From NCBI GenBank assembly GCA_025667525.1, contig CM046882.1, positions 523,430,618 through 523,494,617 of the forward strand: a stretch of 64,000 bases of DNA. The letters are read 5' to 3'. A model generated the notes under the pieces. That model did no database searches. It saw only the letters and a program-made list of their open reading frames with translations, and had not been told where the DNA came from. A program made the position numbers and the translations under genes. Source of the stretch: Glebionis coronaria (lineage: Eukaryota > Streptophyta > Magnoliopsida > Asterales > Asteraceae). This document shows, piece by piece, positions 33,999 to 45,850 of the stretch (positions are counted from its first letter, which is position 1; the number at the start of each line of letters is the position of its first letter).

Positions 33999-36900
33999 TT
34001 GACAAATGGGAGCCCTTGATAGAAACGGGTTCCAAAATAGTAGTGGACCTAGATTCTAAAGGCAAGCTAACATTCATAGACCCAATTAGAATGGGGGTTG
34101 TCTTAGGTACCCATTTGTATCCAGGTGGTGTAAATCTTGAATACCCCCGTGTACATGTCCTAATCATGTTCTCATAAAGCTTCTTTAACCTGCTTTGTTT
34201 ACGTAGAGTAGTGGATTCTAACGCACTTAGTTTCTTAAGTGGTTGCTCAGTGGATTGGTTCAATGTTCTTGTGGGTTTACTAGTACTAGTGGGCATACGA
34301 ATAGGCTTCCTAGTTCTAGTATTCACGCCATTATAATTAAGAGCACAAGCATCATGATTGAAAGTACGAACACATTTGCCACATTCAACACAAACAAATT
34401 CAACATTCGAGGTCTTAGCATTTAAACTGTCATTACATGCAGTTACAGACGTTTTATTCTTAGAAAACTTAAAATTCCTACGGTGGTCTTCTACTTCCAA
34501 CTTCTTTCCTTGACTATTGTTAGGCATGACCTTATCTTGCATTCTATTGCTCTTAAGCTGTGGTCCGCTAACGCTAGTAGTGGGGATTACTCTTGTAGAA
34601 GAAGACACACGTTGATTAGTTTTCTTAATATACTGAGGTAACCGCGATGTTCCAGTTTGAGTGGGCTTAGTGTTCATCTTATACATTCCAGGTGCTATCA
34701 CATTGGTACTCTTATCATTTCCTATCTTAGGCAAAGTCTGTGGGGGTTGTCCCAAAATAGATGTTTTAGGGCATTTAACCGCATTTGGTTGACGAACGGC
34801 AGATGGTTTACCCAAAACAGACTTTCCTTTCATTTTCTCAATGAGTTTCTGTAACTCACTAATGGCAATGTCCCTTTCTTTTAGCTGAGCTTTCAAATCA
34901 TTTATTTCGAAATCTTTTTCATTTAGTAGACGAAACGAAGAAGCTGACATTTCTTGACACTTTTTATGATTATGAGATTTTTCACCTTTTTGTAAAGCAA
35001 GTTCAAGAGAAATGGAGTGTTTCTCAAGTTGAGAAAAACTTTTCGAAAGTTTGTTATATGACTGAATTTGTTTCGAAAGCTCTACTTCAAGATTGCGACA
35101 TTTCGCGTCGGATTCTGACACTAGACATGCTACATGACAATATTGATCCAGATCGGTATACACACCAAGTATAGCATTCATATGGTCAGCATAAAAATAT
35201 TCCTTGGAAAGTCGATCAATTTCGTTAGAAAGTTGGTGTTCTTGTGTCTTTAATTTAATTTGAAGAAAATCAACTTCATCTTCAAGAGATTTGACATAGC
35301 TTAAATCAGTTAACATTTCCTCAGTGAGAGCATTATAAAACATTTCCACATTTTTTGAAAGATCATCAATGGTTGGAACAATGCATTGTTGGATGACGAC
35401 TTCTACTTGTGGGTTAGGTTTAATATTCCAAATGGTATCCCTAGAAACTTTTTCATAGTCGACGACACCTTTGTACAAATTTAAAACCCCTTGTTTTATA
35501 AACTCAAATTGCTGAACACTTTTGCTTTTCTCATCCCATTTACGTTTTTCATCCAAAATTCGCTTTTCTAACAAAATTGATTGCTTTTTGAAACTCCTTT
35601 TTAAAGAAACTTTCTTTTGTGGTTCATCACTTGGTGGTGGAACACTATTATACATCTTTTGTTCTTTTGAAAGTTCTTTTTGAGGGACAAACTTAATATG
35701 ATTGTTAGAATCAGAAAGGTTTATTAAATCACTTAAGTTTGATCGACTTTCTTCTTGTTGACGAATGATTTCGTCGCAGTCAGGGGAAAGCATAAGAGCA
35801 AGATTATCAACATAACAACCGATATCATAAAGAGCAGGCTTGGTACTTTGAGCTTTCTTGAGATATTCAGGCTTGACAAAACTCGTTTTCATATTTCTAT
35901 TGAGCATATTCATAGTTTGAATAGACTGACCCGTTTTGTAAACAATGTTGTTTAACGTGTCGACTCTCTTTTCCAAAGCAAGAATTTTTTCAATATCCTT
36001 TTCTTCACGAGTTTTATAAAGCTCAGTTTGTTCTTTGTTAACCGACTCTAATTCAGTAATTTGGAGTTTATGTAGCAGCAGTTGTTCTTCAAGTTCTGAT
36101 ATCTTCTGTTTTGACATATGAATTTCGTGTGTTACTTCAGAACAATATTGTTCGTTGAGCACCTTACGTTCATATGCCAAACCATTAGCTATTACAACCC
36201 GTCGATCAGCTTCTTTTACATAATCACACTCTTTAAGCCTGTCTATCTCCTCGGCTAAGGATGTGTTTGCTTGCTTCAAACGTTTATTAGCATCTTTGTT
36301 TACCTCAATTTCATGTTTTAAAGAATCAATTATAGACGCAAGCAAATCACGGTCCTCATCCGAGTCAGTATCTTGAACAGCTTTTCCGTCATCATTACAC
36401 ATATGCTGTGAATCCGTAGAGATATTGCTATCCTCCGTGTCCATTACATATGTGTCATTGATGCTTTCGGGTTGCTCAGGATGCCGTCGTTCATTAGCAA
36501 ACACATTATAGTTATCATGTGATGGTACCTTTTCAAGTGGCTCAGAATCATAGATGGGTCCAGAAGTATCATCAGTCTCTGGGATCACTTCTTGAATCTT
36601 TGCCATGTACACATAATGTGCCTCTAACTCTTGATCATCGGCTTCATCATCAGTGTCATCACGCCAGTCAACTTCATCTGCTGTGAGTGGAATTCCTGCT
36701 TCTTCTTTCTTGCACAGCAACATCTTTTCCTTGTGATATCCCGAATCCTTAACCCATTTTGGCTTCTTACATTCCCTAGCCATGTGACCAAATCCCTTGC
36801 AGTTGAAGCATTGAATCCCAGTCTTCTGCACCACCGGAGTGCCTACAGTATCTCTAGCCCCAACTTGATGCAGCATCCTCTGATTATCATACCTAGCATC

Positions 36901-37977
36901 ACGATCATACCTAGGTGCATGATCAACTTCCTTATATCTAGCATTGGATGATGATCTGAGGTTGTTGTTGGTAGGTTTGTAGATCTTCTTATAAGTTGTG
37001 GTGAGTAAAGACATGAGTTCTTCAATCTTCTTGTCCCTTGAAGTTTGTTCATCATCACTGTCTCCATCTGACTCGGTGTCATACTTTGGAGGTGGAGTGG
37101 GGACAATTGCTTTTGCTTTGTGTTTAGCAACAGCTAGAGGTTTGGTGGATGAGCTTGATGACTTCGAGGAATGATTAGGTGGTTGTTGACGAGGAACGGG
37201 TTTTGTTGAAGTAGCAGCCACAAAAGCAATAGAATTAGCAGACCGTTCTGCCTTTTCAGCCCTTAGTTCATTCACTTCATTCTGATGTTGTTTCAAGATA
37301 TCATAAAGTTTGTGGTAAGATATAGTCTTGATATCCTCCCTTTGTTTGACCAAAGTCACAAACCTTTGCCATTCCGGTTTGAGTTGAAGTAGAAACTGAA
37401 CATTGGCATGATGATTGGAGATGGTGCACTGATTTCTTACAAGCTCATTCATCATTTTGTAGAATCTCGAGTAATATGAGTCAATGGATTCACCATCTTC
37501 AGATGTGAATTTTCCAAACTCCCAAAGTAGATTAGTCTCGAGATCTTGAACATTGATTGACTCACCTTGCTTCAATCGATGAATTGCATTCCACATTTCC
37601 ATAGCATTAGGACATGCATCAACTGTGGAATAGATATCATTATCAATTCCAGTGAGTATGAAATTTACAGCATCAGCTTCAGCTTGGAGGAGTTTCTTTT
37701 TCTCAGCAGAACATGTGTCAAAATCCTCCATAGCTCGTATAGTTGATGAAGTACCATCCTCTGCCTGTGTTGTAATTGGCTTGAATTCAAAAACTGGAGG
37801 TGGGTTCTCAAGGCAGTGACGAAGAGCAGTTCGGTTTTCTTTTCCATCGAGAAATCTAAGAAAACGAGATCTCCATTGAACGTAGCAACCGGCAGTGAGC
37901 ACAGGTGGGTTACCGTTGCCACCTTGTTCCAAACGAATTTGATTAGCAGTTGCAATGTTGATGTTGTTGTTAGACAT
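33892..37977 (-). CDS. gag: Extended Gag of element B (1361 aa), intact
   Basis: One open frame from ATG 37977 to the stop at 33892. Residues 30-240 form the copia Gag core (UBN2-type: [36 protein letters not shown]). The CCHC knuckle is C390-x2-C393-x4-H398-x4-C403 ([14 protein letters not shown]). A very long extension follows: acidic 420-560, long heptad-like coiled coils about 560-1080, a basic Ser/Thr/Pro region, then a second Cys/His cluster at 1196-1211 (C-x2-C-x2-C-x5-H-x2-C). It should form the particle and bind RNA; the role of the extension is unknown. The last 107 bases overlap the pol ORF in another phase. It is far longer than a typical copia Gag of about 300-500 residues. Confidence 0.92.
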   Translation of the reverse strand: MSNNNINIATANQIRLEQGGNGNPPVLTAGCYVQWRSRFLRFLDGKENRTALRHCLENPPPVFEFKPITTQAEDGTSSTIRAMEDFDTCSAEKKKLLQAEADAVNFILTGIDNDIYSTVDACPNAMEMWNAIHRLKQGESINVQDLETNLLWEFGKFTSEDGESIDSYYSRFYKMMNELVRNQCTISNHHANVQFLLQLKPEWQRFVTLVKQREDIKTISYHKLYDILKQHQNEVNELRAEKAERSANSIAFVAATSTKPVPRQQPPNHSSKSSSSSTKPLAVAKHKAKAIVPTPPPKYDTESDGDSDDEQTSRDKKIEELMSLLTTTYKKIYKPTNNNLRSSSNARYKEVDHAPRYDRDARYDNQRMLHQVGARDTVGTPVVQKTGIQCFNCKGFGHMARECKKPKWVKDSGYHKEKMLLCKKEEAGIPLTADEVDWRDDTDDEADDQELEAHYVYMAKIQEVIPETDDTSGPIYDSEPLEKVPSHDNYNVFANERRHPEQPESINDTYVMDTEDSNISTDSQHMCNDDGKAVQDTDSDEDRDLLASIIDSLKHEIEVNKDANKRLKQANTSLAEEIDRLKECDYVKEADRRVVIANGLAYERKVLNEQYCSEVTHEIHMSKQKISELEEQLLLHKLQITELESVNKEQTELYKTREEKDIEKILALEKRVDTLNNIVYKTGQSIQTMNMLNRNMKTSFVKPEYLKKAQSTKPALYDIGCYVDNLALMLSPDCDEIIRQQEESRSNLSDLINLSDSNNHIKFVPQKELSKEQKMYNSVPPPSDEPQKKVSLKRSFKKQSILLEKRILDEKRKWDEKSKSVQQFEFIKQGVLNLYKGVVDYEKVSRDTIWNIKPNPQVEVVIQQCIVPTIDDLSKNVEMFYNALTEEMLTDLSYVKSLEDEVDFLQIKLKTQEHQLSNEIDRLSKEYFYADHMNAILGVYTDLDQYCHVACLVSESDAKCRNLEVELSKQIQSYNKLSKSFSQLEKHSISLELALQKGEKSHNHKKCQEMSASSFRLLNEKDFEINDLKAQLKERDIAISELQKLIEKMKGKSVLGKPSAVRQPNAVKCPKTSILGQPPQTLPKIGNDKSTNVIAPGMYKMNTKPTQTGTSRLPQYIKKTNQRVSSSTRVIPTTSVSGPQLKSNRMQDKVMPNNSQGKKLEVEDHRRNFKFSKNKTSVTACNDSLNAKTSNVEFVCVECGKCVRTFNHDACALNYNGVNTRTRKPIRMPTSTSKPTRTLNQSTEQPLKKLSALESTTLRKQSRLKKLYENMIRTCTRGYSRFTPPGYKWVPKTTPILIGSMNVSLPLESRSTTILEPVSIKGSHLSNATLSSNSSAARRTHPIHNGLRVHKAHDGQSQASH

Positions 37978-38209
37978 GGTGAATACTTGTGGATGAATTG
38001 CAGATCTTAGTGGATATGTTGTGATGATGTGTGGTTAAAATTGAAATTCCGAAAATTCAAAATTTTTTTCTCAGTCCGACAATTAAATTCCTCAGTCTGA
38101 CAAAACGGTAAGCCGAAAAATTTTGTATCGCCAAATTTTGAATTTGAGTTAGAAATAGCCAAAAACTAGTAGGGAAAAAATTTGAATTTACTTGACCTAA
38201 AAATTTTAA

Positions 38210-38249
<40 letters not shown>

Positions 38250-38919
38250 TTCGTGTAAACTACGTTCCGAAACTAGTCTAGATAGTGGCTAAGTCTAAAA
38301 ATTACTCAAACAAAATATCCATCGGAATGTCCATCGGAATGTTCAGATCGGAATGTCCTATCGCAATGCACTGTCGCAATGTTCAGATCGGAATGATCTA
38401 TCGCAATGCACTGTCGCAATGTCCAGATCGGAATGCTCTGTCGGAATGTGGCTGTCGGAATGCTCAGATCGCAATATGCTGTCGCAATGTCAGATCGGAA
38501 TGTGGCTGAGACAAATTGGACAGAGTAACGACTTAAAAAACCCTTAAACCCGTCGGAATCTCAGATCGCAATGCACGATCGGAATATCCAGATCGGAATA
38601 AGGTATCGCAATACAGTGATCGCAAAGTGGAATCCTTGGATTATTGCGATCGATCCTCACAATTGTAATTTCCGATGGTACCAGTTGCTTGAATTTCGGA
38701 ATGAAGAAAAACAAGAAATTTCGCAACTTTTGATCCAAAAAATTTGTGTTTTAGCCAAAACCAAGATACCCAAATCACTACTACTAGTATGTAGATGGTT
38801 CGTATCAAGAAAAGACCATAAAAACACAAAAAAAAGATATGGGACGTGAGATATGGATCAAAAAGGCCACGAAAATTCAAGAACACCACACACGAATCTT
38901 CAATCACCTATCCACTATA
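37978..38919 (-). repeat. Leader of element B with TCGGAATG/TCGCAATG arrays
   Basis: 5' untranslated region. From about 38318 to 38660 the octamers TCGGAATG and TCGCAATG occur about twenty times in an irregular array. A T run of about 30 bases lies at 38213-38244. The block 38540-38690 matches element A at 3000-3160. The small plus-strand frames here, such as 38285-38509, are translations of the array, not genes. Confidence 0.8.
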
Positions 38920-38933
38920 GGCTCTTGATACCA
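38920..38933 (-). other. Primer-binding site of element B (tRNA-iMet type variant)
   Basis: The minus strand reads TGGTATCAAGAGCC, with the same extra A as element A, two bases inside the LTR. Confidence 0.85.
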
Positions 38934-38935
38934 AA

Positions 38936-39293
38936 TGTTATTCCCAATCAATCCATAACACAAGATTCTTAGAGAGAGAAAGAGAAGAAAAGTAGAAAGA
39001 GAAAGTAGAGAGAGAAGTGGAAGGTTTACACTAAAACTATGTGTTTAATGAAATGAACCAACACCCTCTTTCACATGTGAAAGAGGGTTATATACCCCAC
39101 GGCTCTAAGGCCTTTGTGGGCTTCATCTTGGGCCGGGCTTGGCTTTCTTTTGGGCTTACGCCCCTAACTTATACAATATTAGCTTAAAGTCCAAGCCCGG
39201 TTTTCCCGACTAACCTATTACAATACAAGACCTTTTAACGACTAAGATGACCTATTACATTCTTGTTCGACTATATAAAATATAGGGCTAACA
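38936..39293 (-). repeat. 5' LTR of element B (358 bp)
   Basis: Identical by eye to 27501-27858. On the minus strand, TATATAACC (plus 39087-39094) is followed by the palindrome at 39064-39087. Followed by target duplication CAAAA. Confidence 0.95.
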
Positions 39294-39298
39294 CAAAA

Positions 39299-41411
39299 AT
39301 TATAAAAAATTCTAAAAACTTGCAAACTAGTTTATTTTTACCTAAATAATCAGAAAATAAAAGTGAAATTACCAAATTACCCCTATTGGACCCCCAAATG
39401 GTCTAAAAACTAAAACAGACCAAATAAAATGGGCTTTTTGGCCCAAAAAGTTCAAACTCAACCAAATAAGCTAAAAATCACTAGTCCAGCTTAAACTCCA
39501 ATTCTAAACACAAAAGTTTGAAGGCCCAAAAGCTGAATGTGAGATTATCACACCTTAATTGAACAACTTATTCTTAATGGGTTTTTTGGCCCATTAAGCT
39601 ATAACCCAATGCCATAAGCTCTAATTTGACACACAACCTTCTTTTGAGATGCCTAAGAGATCTGTGAAAATAAATCTTCAATAAGCTCAACCAATAAGCC
39701 AGAAATAAGCAAAGTAAAATTCCACTAAAAGACAAAAAATAGTCGACTTGGAGTTCTAGACCACCTCAGACCTTGATTCAAGTTGCAAAAGACTCTAAAT
39801 GACTTAATTAAGAGAAATAAATCAAGAAAAGTTCAATAAGCCAAGCCAAATAAGCTGCTAAGCACTTATGTAAAAGTCAAAGGAGTTGGTTTTCTAGTCA
39901 AAGCTTAAAGTCAACCACCCAAATGCTCCAGTATGAATAAATGGGTTAAATAAGGAACACCTATTACAAAATTAAAGTTGTTGCAGGTTTAAATAAGCTA
40001 GAACAGCTTATTGATAAGCTATCCCAAAAATAACACTAGTAGTGGCTAGCAGCAGGGGAAAGGAGTTCCCACTACTTTGACTATTTGAATGTTGATTTGT
40101 GAGAGTTTTACTTGGATTCAATGGAAAAAAGGGCACCTTTACAACCAATGAGTTGTATGGAGTCAATATCAAGAAAGAAATCACAAAATCACCAAGCCAA
40201 TAAGCACAGAATAAGCAAACAGTCACCAAATATGATACAGACTTGCAAATAAGCAGATTATGAACAAATAAGCAGTTTAAGCATGAATAAGCCAACCAAA
40301 ATGAACCAGATGCATACACAAGCTATAATAAATTCCAATAAGCACAAATAAACTTGTTTCAAACACTAATTCAAAGATTAGAGCAAGATTCAAGCACAAG
40401 CAGTTGACTGATGAACAAACTAAGAACACAAAATCCTTTTGCTGATCTAAATTACCACAGATCCAATTTCAAACCCTTAAATCCCTTACCCTGGTTGTAT
40501 TAACTAATATTTAGCACTTGTTAACCCTAGTTTACCCTTAGATCTAGGTTTCCCCAAAATTTTAGTAAAAAACAACTAGTTAAACAGATTGTTTGGCCTT
40601 TTGTTGGATTTGAGTGATGAGACCCTCAAAACTTATAGATAAATGTTCAATAGCACAAGTGAAACAAGAACAAACACAAACAATAAACTAACAACTACTC
40701 AAATCAACCCAAACTTAGCTTATGCAGTTAACCCAAACACCCCTTAATAAACTGCTTAAACAATTTTTCAAAGGATTATTTAGATTTAACCCACAAACAA
40801 AGCTCAAATCAATCCAGTATCAACAAACAAACTCTAATAAACAAGATTCAACCACAATATCACAGATTCACAGACAAAATCTCATAATCAACATAAAAAT
40901 GAAATATTCAGAAAATAAACAAGGGTTTAGAGATGAGCACCTCCAAAACATACATACATGTTTGGGATGTGTGAGCTTAGGTGCTAGCTAAACAAGAACC
41001 AGCTTCCTGATACCTGCTAAGAATCAACAAACACAAGGATGAACAAATAACAATGAAAACTGATTTTTTTTAAAACAAGAGTTTTAGACCATAAAACCTT
41101 TCCTCAAAAACCAACAACAGATTATGGAACTCAGACTTAAGCTAATTAAACACCAAACTTTTACAAAAACATAAAAGGGAAATCACAATTTTCAGAAAAC
41201 CAAACTTTTATTTCATAAAGAGGAATTACAAGGATTTAGCTAAAATCTGGAACAAAGGGACTCTCACATGTTGAGGTCTCTTTTTATAGACTACTTAGGA
41301 CGATTCTAGAATGAAAGATACATCAAAACCCTAGCTATGAAGTCTCAAAAATACCCTTGGCCTTCTAGACGCGTTTGTTGTTGATGAGTTGTCAAATTTG
41401 ATCTTGGTTGT
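39299..41411 (-). repeat. 5' LTR of element D, segment 2
   Basis: Continues D's LTR after B and runs up to insertion G. From about 39523 it matches 5668 onward of the other LTR, including the AATAAGC-rich part. Confidence 0.8.
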
Positions 41412-43125
41412 TGTAGTAATTCTTTATTTTCGAATCAATATTGATAAGCCAACTTTTATTTATCATGTTTGTTTTTATAAAAAAATATATATATATTGAT
41501 TTCTCGGTTAATCGACAAGGCTATGGCTTAACATATCAAATACGTTTCTATTATTACTTATAGACAAAATATATGTCCGACATTTACCATAAATAATAGA
41601 AATATTCCCTATTGTCGTCGTAATGATTTTTCCTTTTAAGGGCATTCTTCGTAAATTTTATGATAAATTCTTACGTGTCATTCGTTTATATGACGCGTTA
41701 ATGGTTTATTAAATAATAAGCCATCATTTATATATCAAAATTTAAATGCCCTCCGAATGTTTACGTTTTTATTTTATATTGAGCGTTTATTATTCGTGTT
41801 TACCGCTTATCTTTTAAATCGCGTAACTTTTAAAATATCGGATTTATAAAATACCCGCTTTAACAAATTATAAGCAAGTTAATATTAATAAAACCATCCT
41901 AATACATATCACTTCTATTTATGTATCTAATGTACGCATTATCATTTTTAAAATGATCATGCTTGTTCTCCTTACATACTTACCTAAAGCATTTACTATA
42001 TTATAGTATTGCCATGACATGCTTAACTAACCACCTCCTTTTGAAACGAGTATACAAGTTTTCAACGTGTAAGTTTTTAAGCTAATATTATGCCATCAAG
42101 GTGATAACACGTGTCTAACATGTACGTATATGGTCATCTTTCTTTTCACACTACAATGATATTGGAGTATATGTTTACCTTCCGTTTCTAAATATACCAT
42201 ACTGGTCCAATTCATTTTAGTTAACGTCATGATAAAATATATGAAGTTGTCTTAACCGCTTGTGTTCAAATATGTAGAGATTTTATCTCTATTCGACATC
42301 TCTACATAAAAATTATGAAAAGGTTTAAATCACTAGTAAAAGGATGTTTTAGAAGGATTTACGTTCGAGAGTTGATTTTAGTAATATTCATCGTGTCGGC
42401 TTTTTTTATGCACATCATTAAGGTGAGTTCATAGCCTCGCTTTTTTTACTTTAATTGTTTTATTAAACCCGCGAGGGGGATACATGCTACCTTTTACGTA
42501 TGGACGCAAGTGCTTGAACTGTTTGAACTGTATGCTTATTTTATCCCTATTAGTCATGAACTGTTAATTACTTGGACCGACTGTACTGGTCGAGTAAACG
42601 CGAATGTTGTGAATAGATCTATTGGGATTGACCTCCCCGTCCGGGTTTAACGGAAAACTGACTGGACGCATTGTATTTGAAACTTGAACGGAATAACGGA
42701 TGTTAATGTTCAGTTTCATGAGCTAAATGTGATAACTGATGCTATTTGACTTTGGAAACTGAATACTTGAAATCTTGTGGTCCACTGCTTTTATTTGCAA
42801 ACCTATGAATTCACTCAACCGTTGTGTTGATGTTTTTAGCATGTATTTCCCAGGTACTCAGGTTTAATAGCAGCTGGAGCATGGAGTCGCACTGGATATT
42901 TTAAAGGCAATAAATACTGATTACCATTCGATAAACTTTTTGAAATTGTTTATTATTATACTAATGTTGGGATCTGTTTGTAAACTCTGATGTTTTATTA
43001 GTCGAATTGGATTAAACTTTTAAAATGCCTCTTTTTGAGTCGTTTTCTGTAACTTGTGTGTTGTGCTATGAAGTAATACTCCCAATGACCCTTCTGCTGC
43101 CTATCTTGAATTTGGGAGTGTTACA
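41412..43125 (+). repeat. 5' LTR of element G
   Basis: 1714 bp, TGTAGTAATTC to AGTGTTACA. Contains a hairpin with nine-base arms TGTAGAGAT (42273-42281) and ATCTCTACA (42298-42306). No ORF. Confidence 0.92.
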
Positions 43126-43128
43126 GAT

Positions 43129-43140
43129 TGGTATCAGAGC
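43129..43140 (+). other. Primer-binding site of element G (tRNA-iMet)
   Basis: TGGTATCAGAGC three bases after the 5' LTR. Confidence 0.9.
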
Positions 43141-44117
43141 ACTTGTTATAGAGAACTAGGTCATTTTTATGAAACCTGGACTATAACAGCTCTATTGATA
43201 AAACTATTTTATTGCCTCGAACATCATCTATGCGCTCATGCTACCTGAAAGCTGGTAAAATATGTGTATTGGTATATATATTTGCTTTTCGATAGTATGT
43301 TTATATGATGGGTTTATTTATATAAACATCGAGCTAAAAGACATTGTGGGTGAAGCAGTGGTCTTGGTAAAGCTTTTCATGACTTTTATGATAACTATTT
43401 TATGTAAGCGTGAACTCACCATCAAGTGCCGATTCCAATGTTTCTTTATCTTCTGGATTTGAGTTTGAATACTCATCTTGCTCTTTGAAATCATACATGA
43501 TTATTTCACAGACCACCATTTTATAGTCTGGAGTAAGACTTTGGCTTATCACCTCGTGATGTGCCAATTTGGGACACCTATTTTTTTTAACACGATTTAT
43601 TGTGTTCCTTGATTTTTTTATCACTCCGGATGATTTAAATAAATCATGCCACGAATGAGATTATTTCGTTCTATGGAACACTTGGTTTACTCTTCATCTA
43701 GTGCTTTGTGCAAACGATGCTTATTTAGGATAATTTATAATTATTTTGTTGAAACGAACTCGTCACTCGTTTGAACAAGAAAATTATAACTTACTGAACC
43801 ATGAGTTTCTAAATTTTAATTACATGGATATGACGAACCCATGTAATTACTAATTTGTAAATGAGTGGGCTTAAGCATGTGGCATTTGCACAAACTGTTT
43901 CCTTTCTACTCGTAGTTTGATTGTAAGATTCATCCGTTGTGTATCGCTATTCCAATTCGTATCGTGTTTATCTTGTACGAACGACTCTTTAAACTTTTAT
44001 ATTTTTGATACATTTGTATGGATTATTCTGAGCGTGTATCGATCTTTTAAAACTTAAAAGTACTCTCACATTTTCTCGAACGTGTAAAACAACCGAACTC
44101 TGGGTCAGAGTTCTTTT
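43141..44117 (+). other. Internal non-coding region of element G
   Basis: About 1 kb, AT-rich. The longest frame is 74 codons on the minus strand (43400-43624), without a recognisable motif, and a 66-codon frame overlaps it on the plus strand. I see no Gag remnant. Confidence 0.6.
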
Positions 44118-44130
44118 AAGGTGGATAGGC
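44118..44130 (+). other. Polypurine-like tract of element G
   Basis: AAGGTGGATAGGC directly before the 3' LTR. Rather pyrimidine-interrupted, so called on position. Confidence 0.5.
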
Positions 44131-45845
44131 TGTAGTAATTCTTTATTTTCGAATCAATATTGATATGCCAACTTTTATTTATCATGTTTGTTTTTATAAA
44201 AAAAATATATATATATTGATTTCTCGGTTAATCGACAAGGCTATGGCTTAACATATCAAATACGTTTCTATTATTACTTATAGACAAAATATATGTCCGA
44301 CATTTACCATAAATAATAGAAATATTCCCTATTGTCGTCGTAATGATTTTTCCTTTTAAGGGCATTCTTCGTAAATTTTATGATAAATTCTTATGTGTCA
44401 TTCGTTTATATGACGCGTTAATGGTTTATTAAATAATAAGCCGTCATTTATATATCAAAATTTAAATGCCCTCCGAATGTTTACGTTTTTATTTTATATT
44501 GAGCGTTTATTATTCGTGTTTACCGCTTATCTTTTAAATCGCGTAACTTTTAAAATATCGGATTTATAAAATACCCGCTTTAACAAATTATAAGCAAGTT
44601 AATATTAATAAAAGCATCCTAATACATATCACTTCTATTTATGTATCTAATGTACGCATTATCATTTTTAAAATGATCATGCTTGTTCTCCTTACATACT
44701 TACCTAAAGCATTTACTATATTATAGTATTGCCATGACATGCTTAACTAACCGCCTCCTTTTGAAACAAGTATACAAGTTTTCAACGTGTAAGTTTTTAA
44801 GCTAATATTATGCCATCAAGGTGATAACACGTGTCTAACATGTACGTATATGGTCATCTTTCTTTTCACACTACAATGATATTGGAGTATATGTTTACCT
44901 TCCGTTTCTAAATATACCATACTGGTCCAATTCATTTTAGTTAACGTCATGATAAAATATATGAAGTTGTCTTAACCGCTTGTGTTCAAATATGTAGAGA
45001 TTTTATCTCTATTCGACATCTCTACATAAAAATTATGAAAAGGTTTAAATCACTAGTAAAAGGATGTTTTAGAAGGATTTATGTTCGAGAGTTGATTTCA
45101 GTAATATTCATCGTGTCGGCTTTTTTTATGCACATCATTAAGGTGAGTTCATAGCCTCGCTTTTTTTACTTTAATTGTTTTATTAAACCCGCGAGGGGGA
45201 TACATGCTACTTTTTACGTATGGACGCAAGTGCTTGAGCTGTTTGAACTGTATGCTTATTTTATCCCTATTAGTCATGAACTGTTAATTACTTGGACCGA
45301 CTGTACTGGTCGAGTAAACGCGAATGCTGTGAATAGATCTATTGGGATTGACCTCCCCGTCCGGGTTTAACGGAAAACCGACTGGACGCATTGTATTTGA
45401 AACTTGAACGGAATAACTGATGTTAATGTTCGGTTTCATGAGCTAAATGTGATAACTGATGCTATTTGACTTTGGAAACTGAATACTTGAAATCTTGTGG
45501 TCCACTGCTTTTATTTGCAAACCTATGAATTCACTCAACCGTTGTGTTGATGTTTTTAGCATGTATTTCCCAGGTACTCAGGTTTAATAGCAGCTGGAGC
45601 ATGGAGTCGCACTGGATATTTTAAAGGCAATAAATACTGATTACCATTCGATAAACTTTTTGAAATTGTTTATTATTATACTAATGTTGGGATCTGTTTG
45701 TAAACTCTGATGTTTTATTAGTCGAATTGGATTAAACTTTTAAAACGCCTCTTTTTGAGTCGTTTTCTGTAACTTGTGTGTTGTGCTATAAAGTAATACT
45801 CCCAATGACCCTTCTGCTGCCTATCTTGAATTTGGGAGTGTTACA
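44131..45845 (+). repeat. 3' LTR of element G
   Basis: 1715 bp, near-identical to 41412-43125, followed by target duplication GTTGT. Confidence 0.92.
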
Positions 45846-45850
45846 GTTGT

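Larger units (their letters stand above)
27501..39293 (-). mobile_element. Element B: complete, very young Ty1/copia retrotransposon
   Basis: 11,793 bp bounded by two 358-bp LTRs with TGTTA...TAACA ends. The target duplication CAAAA is at 27496-27500 and 39294-39298. Reading both LTRs base by base I found no difference. Minus-strand order: LTR, primer site, leader arrays, gag (1361 aa), pol (1167 aa), 2.6 kb of 3' non-coding sequence with repeats, polypurine tract, LTR. Both ORFs are uninterrupted and the catalytic residues of pol are present. It interrupts the 5' LTR of D. The lineage is probably SIRE/Maximus, from the extended Gag. Confidence 0.95.
41412..45845 (+). mobile_element. Element G: non-autonomous LTR element with long LTRs and a 1.0-kb middle
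   Basis: 4,434 bp. LTRs 41412-43125 (1714 bp) and 44131-45845 (1715 bp) start TGTAGTAATTC and end AGTGTTACA. The target duplication GTTGT is at 41407-41411 and 45846-45850. A tRNA-iMet primer site and a purine-rich tract AAGGTGGATAGGC are in place. The middle has no gag or pol motif, so it must be mobilised by an autonomous relative. About 16 substitutions and one A-run indel separate the LTRs (about 0.9 %). The LTR form suits a gypsy/chromovirus-derived element, but without coding sequence the superfamily is uncertain. Confidence 0.92.

Noticed and set aside
38285..38509. Plus-strand 74-codon frame with Cys and Arg repeats
   Set aside because: It is a translation of the octamer array on the strand opposite to the element; no start context or homologue.
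38318..38660. CRISPR-like or satellite array in the leader of B
   Set aside because: Units are only 8-14 bases, spacing is irregular, there are no unique spacers, and it lies inside a plant retrotransposon leader.
43400..43624. 74-codon frame as a Gag remnant in G
   Set aside because: No Gag motif, wrong strand relative to the element.
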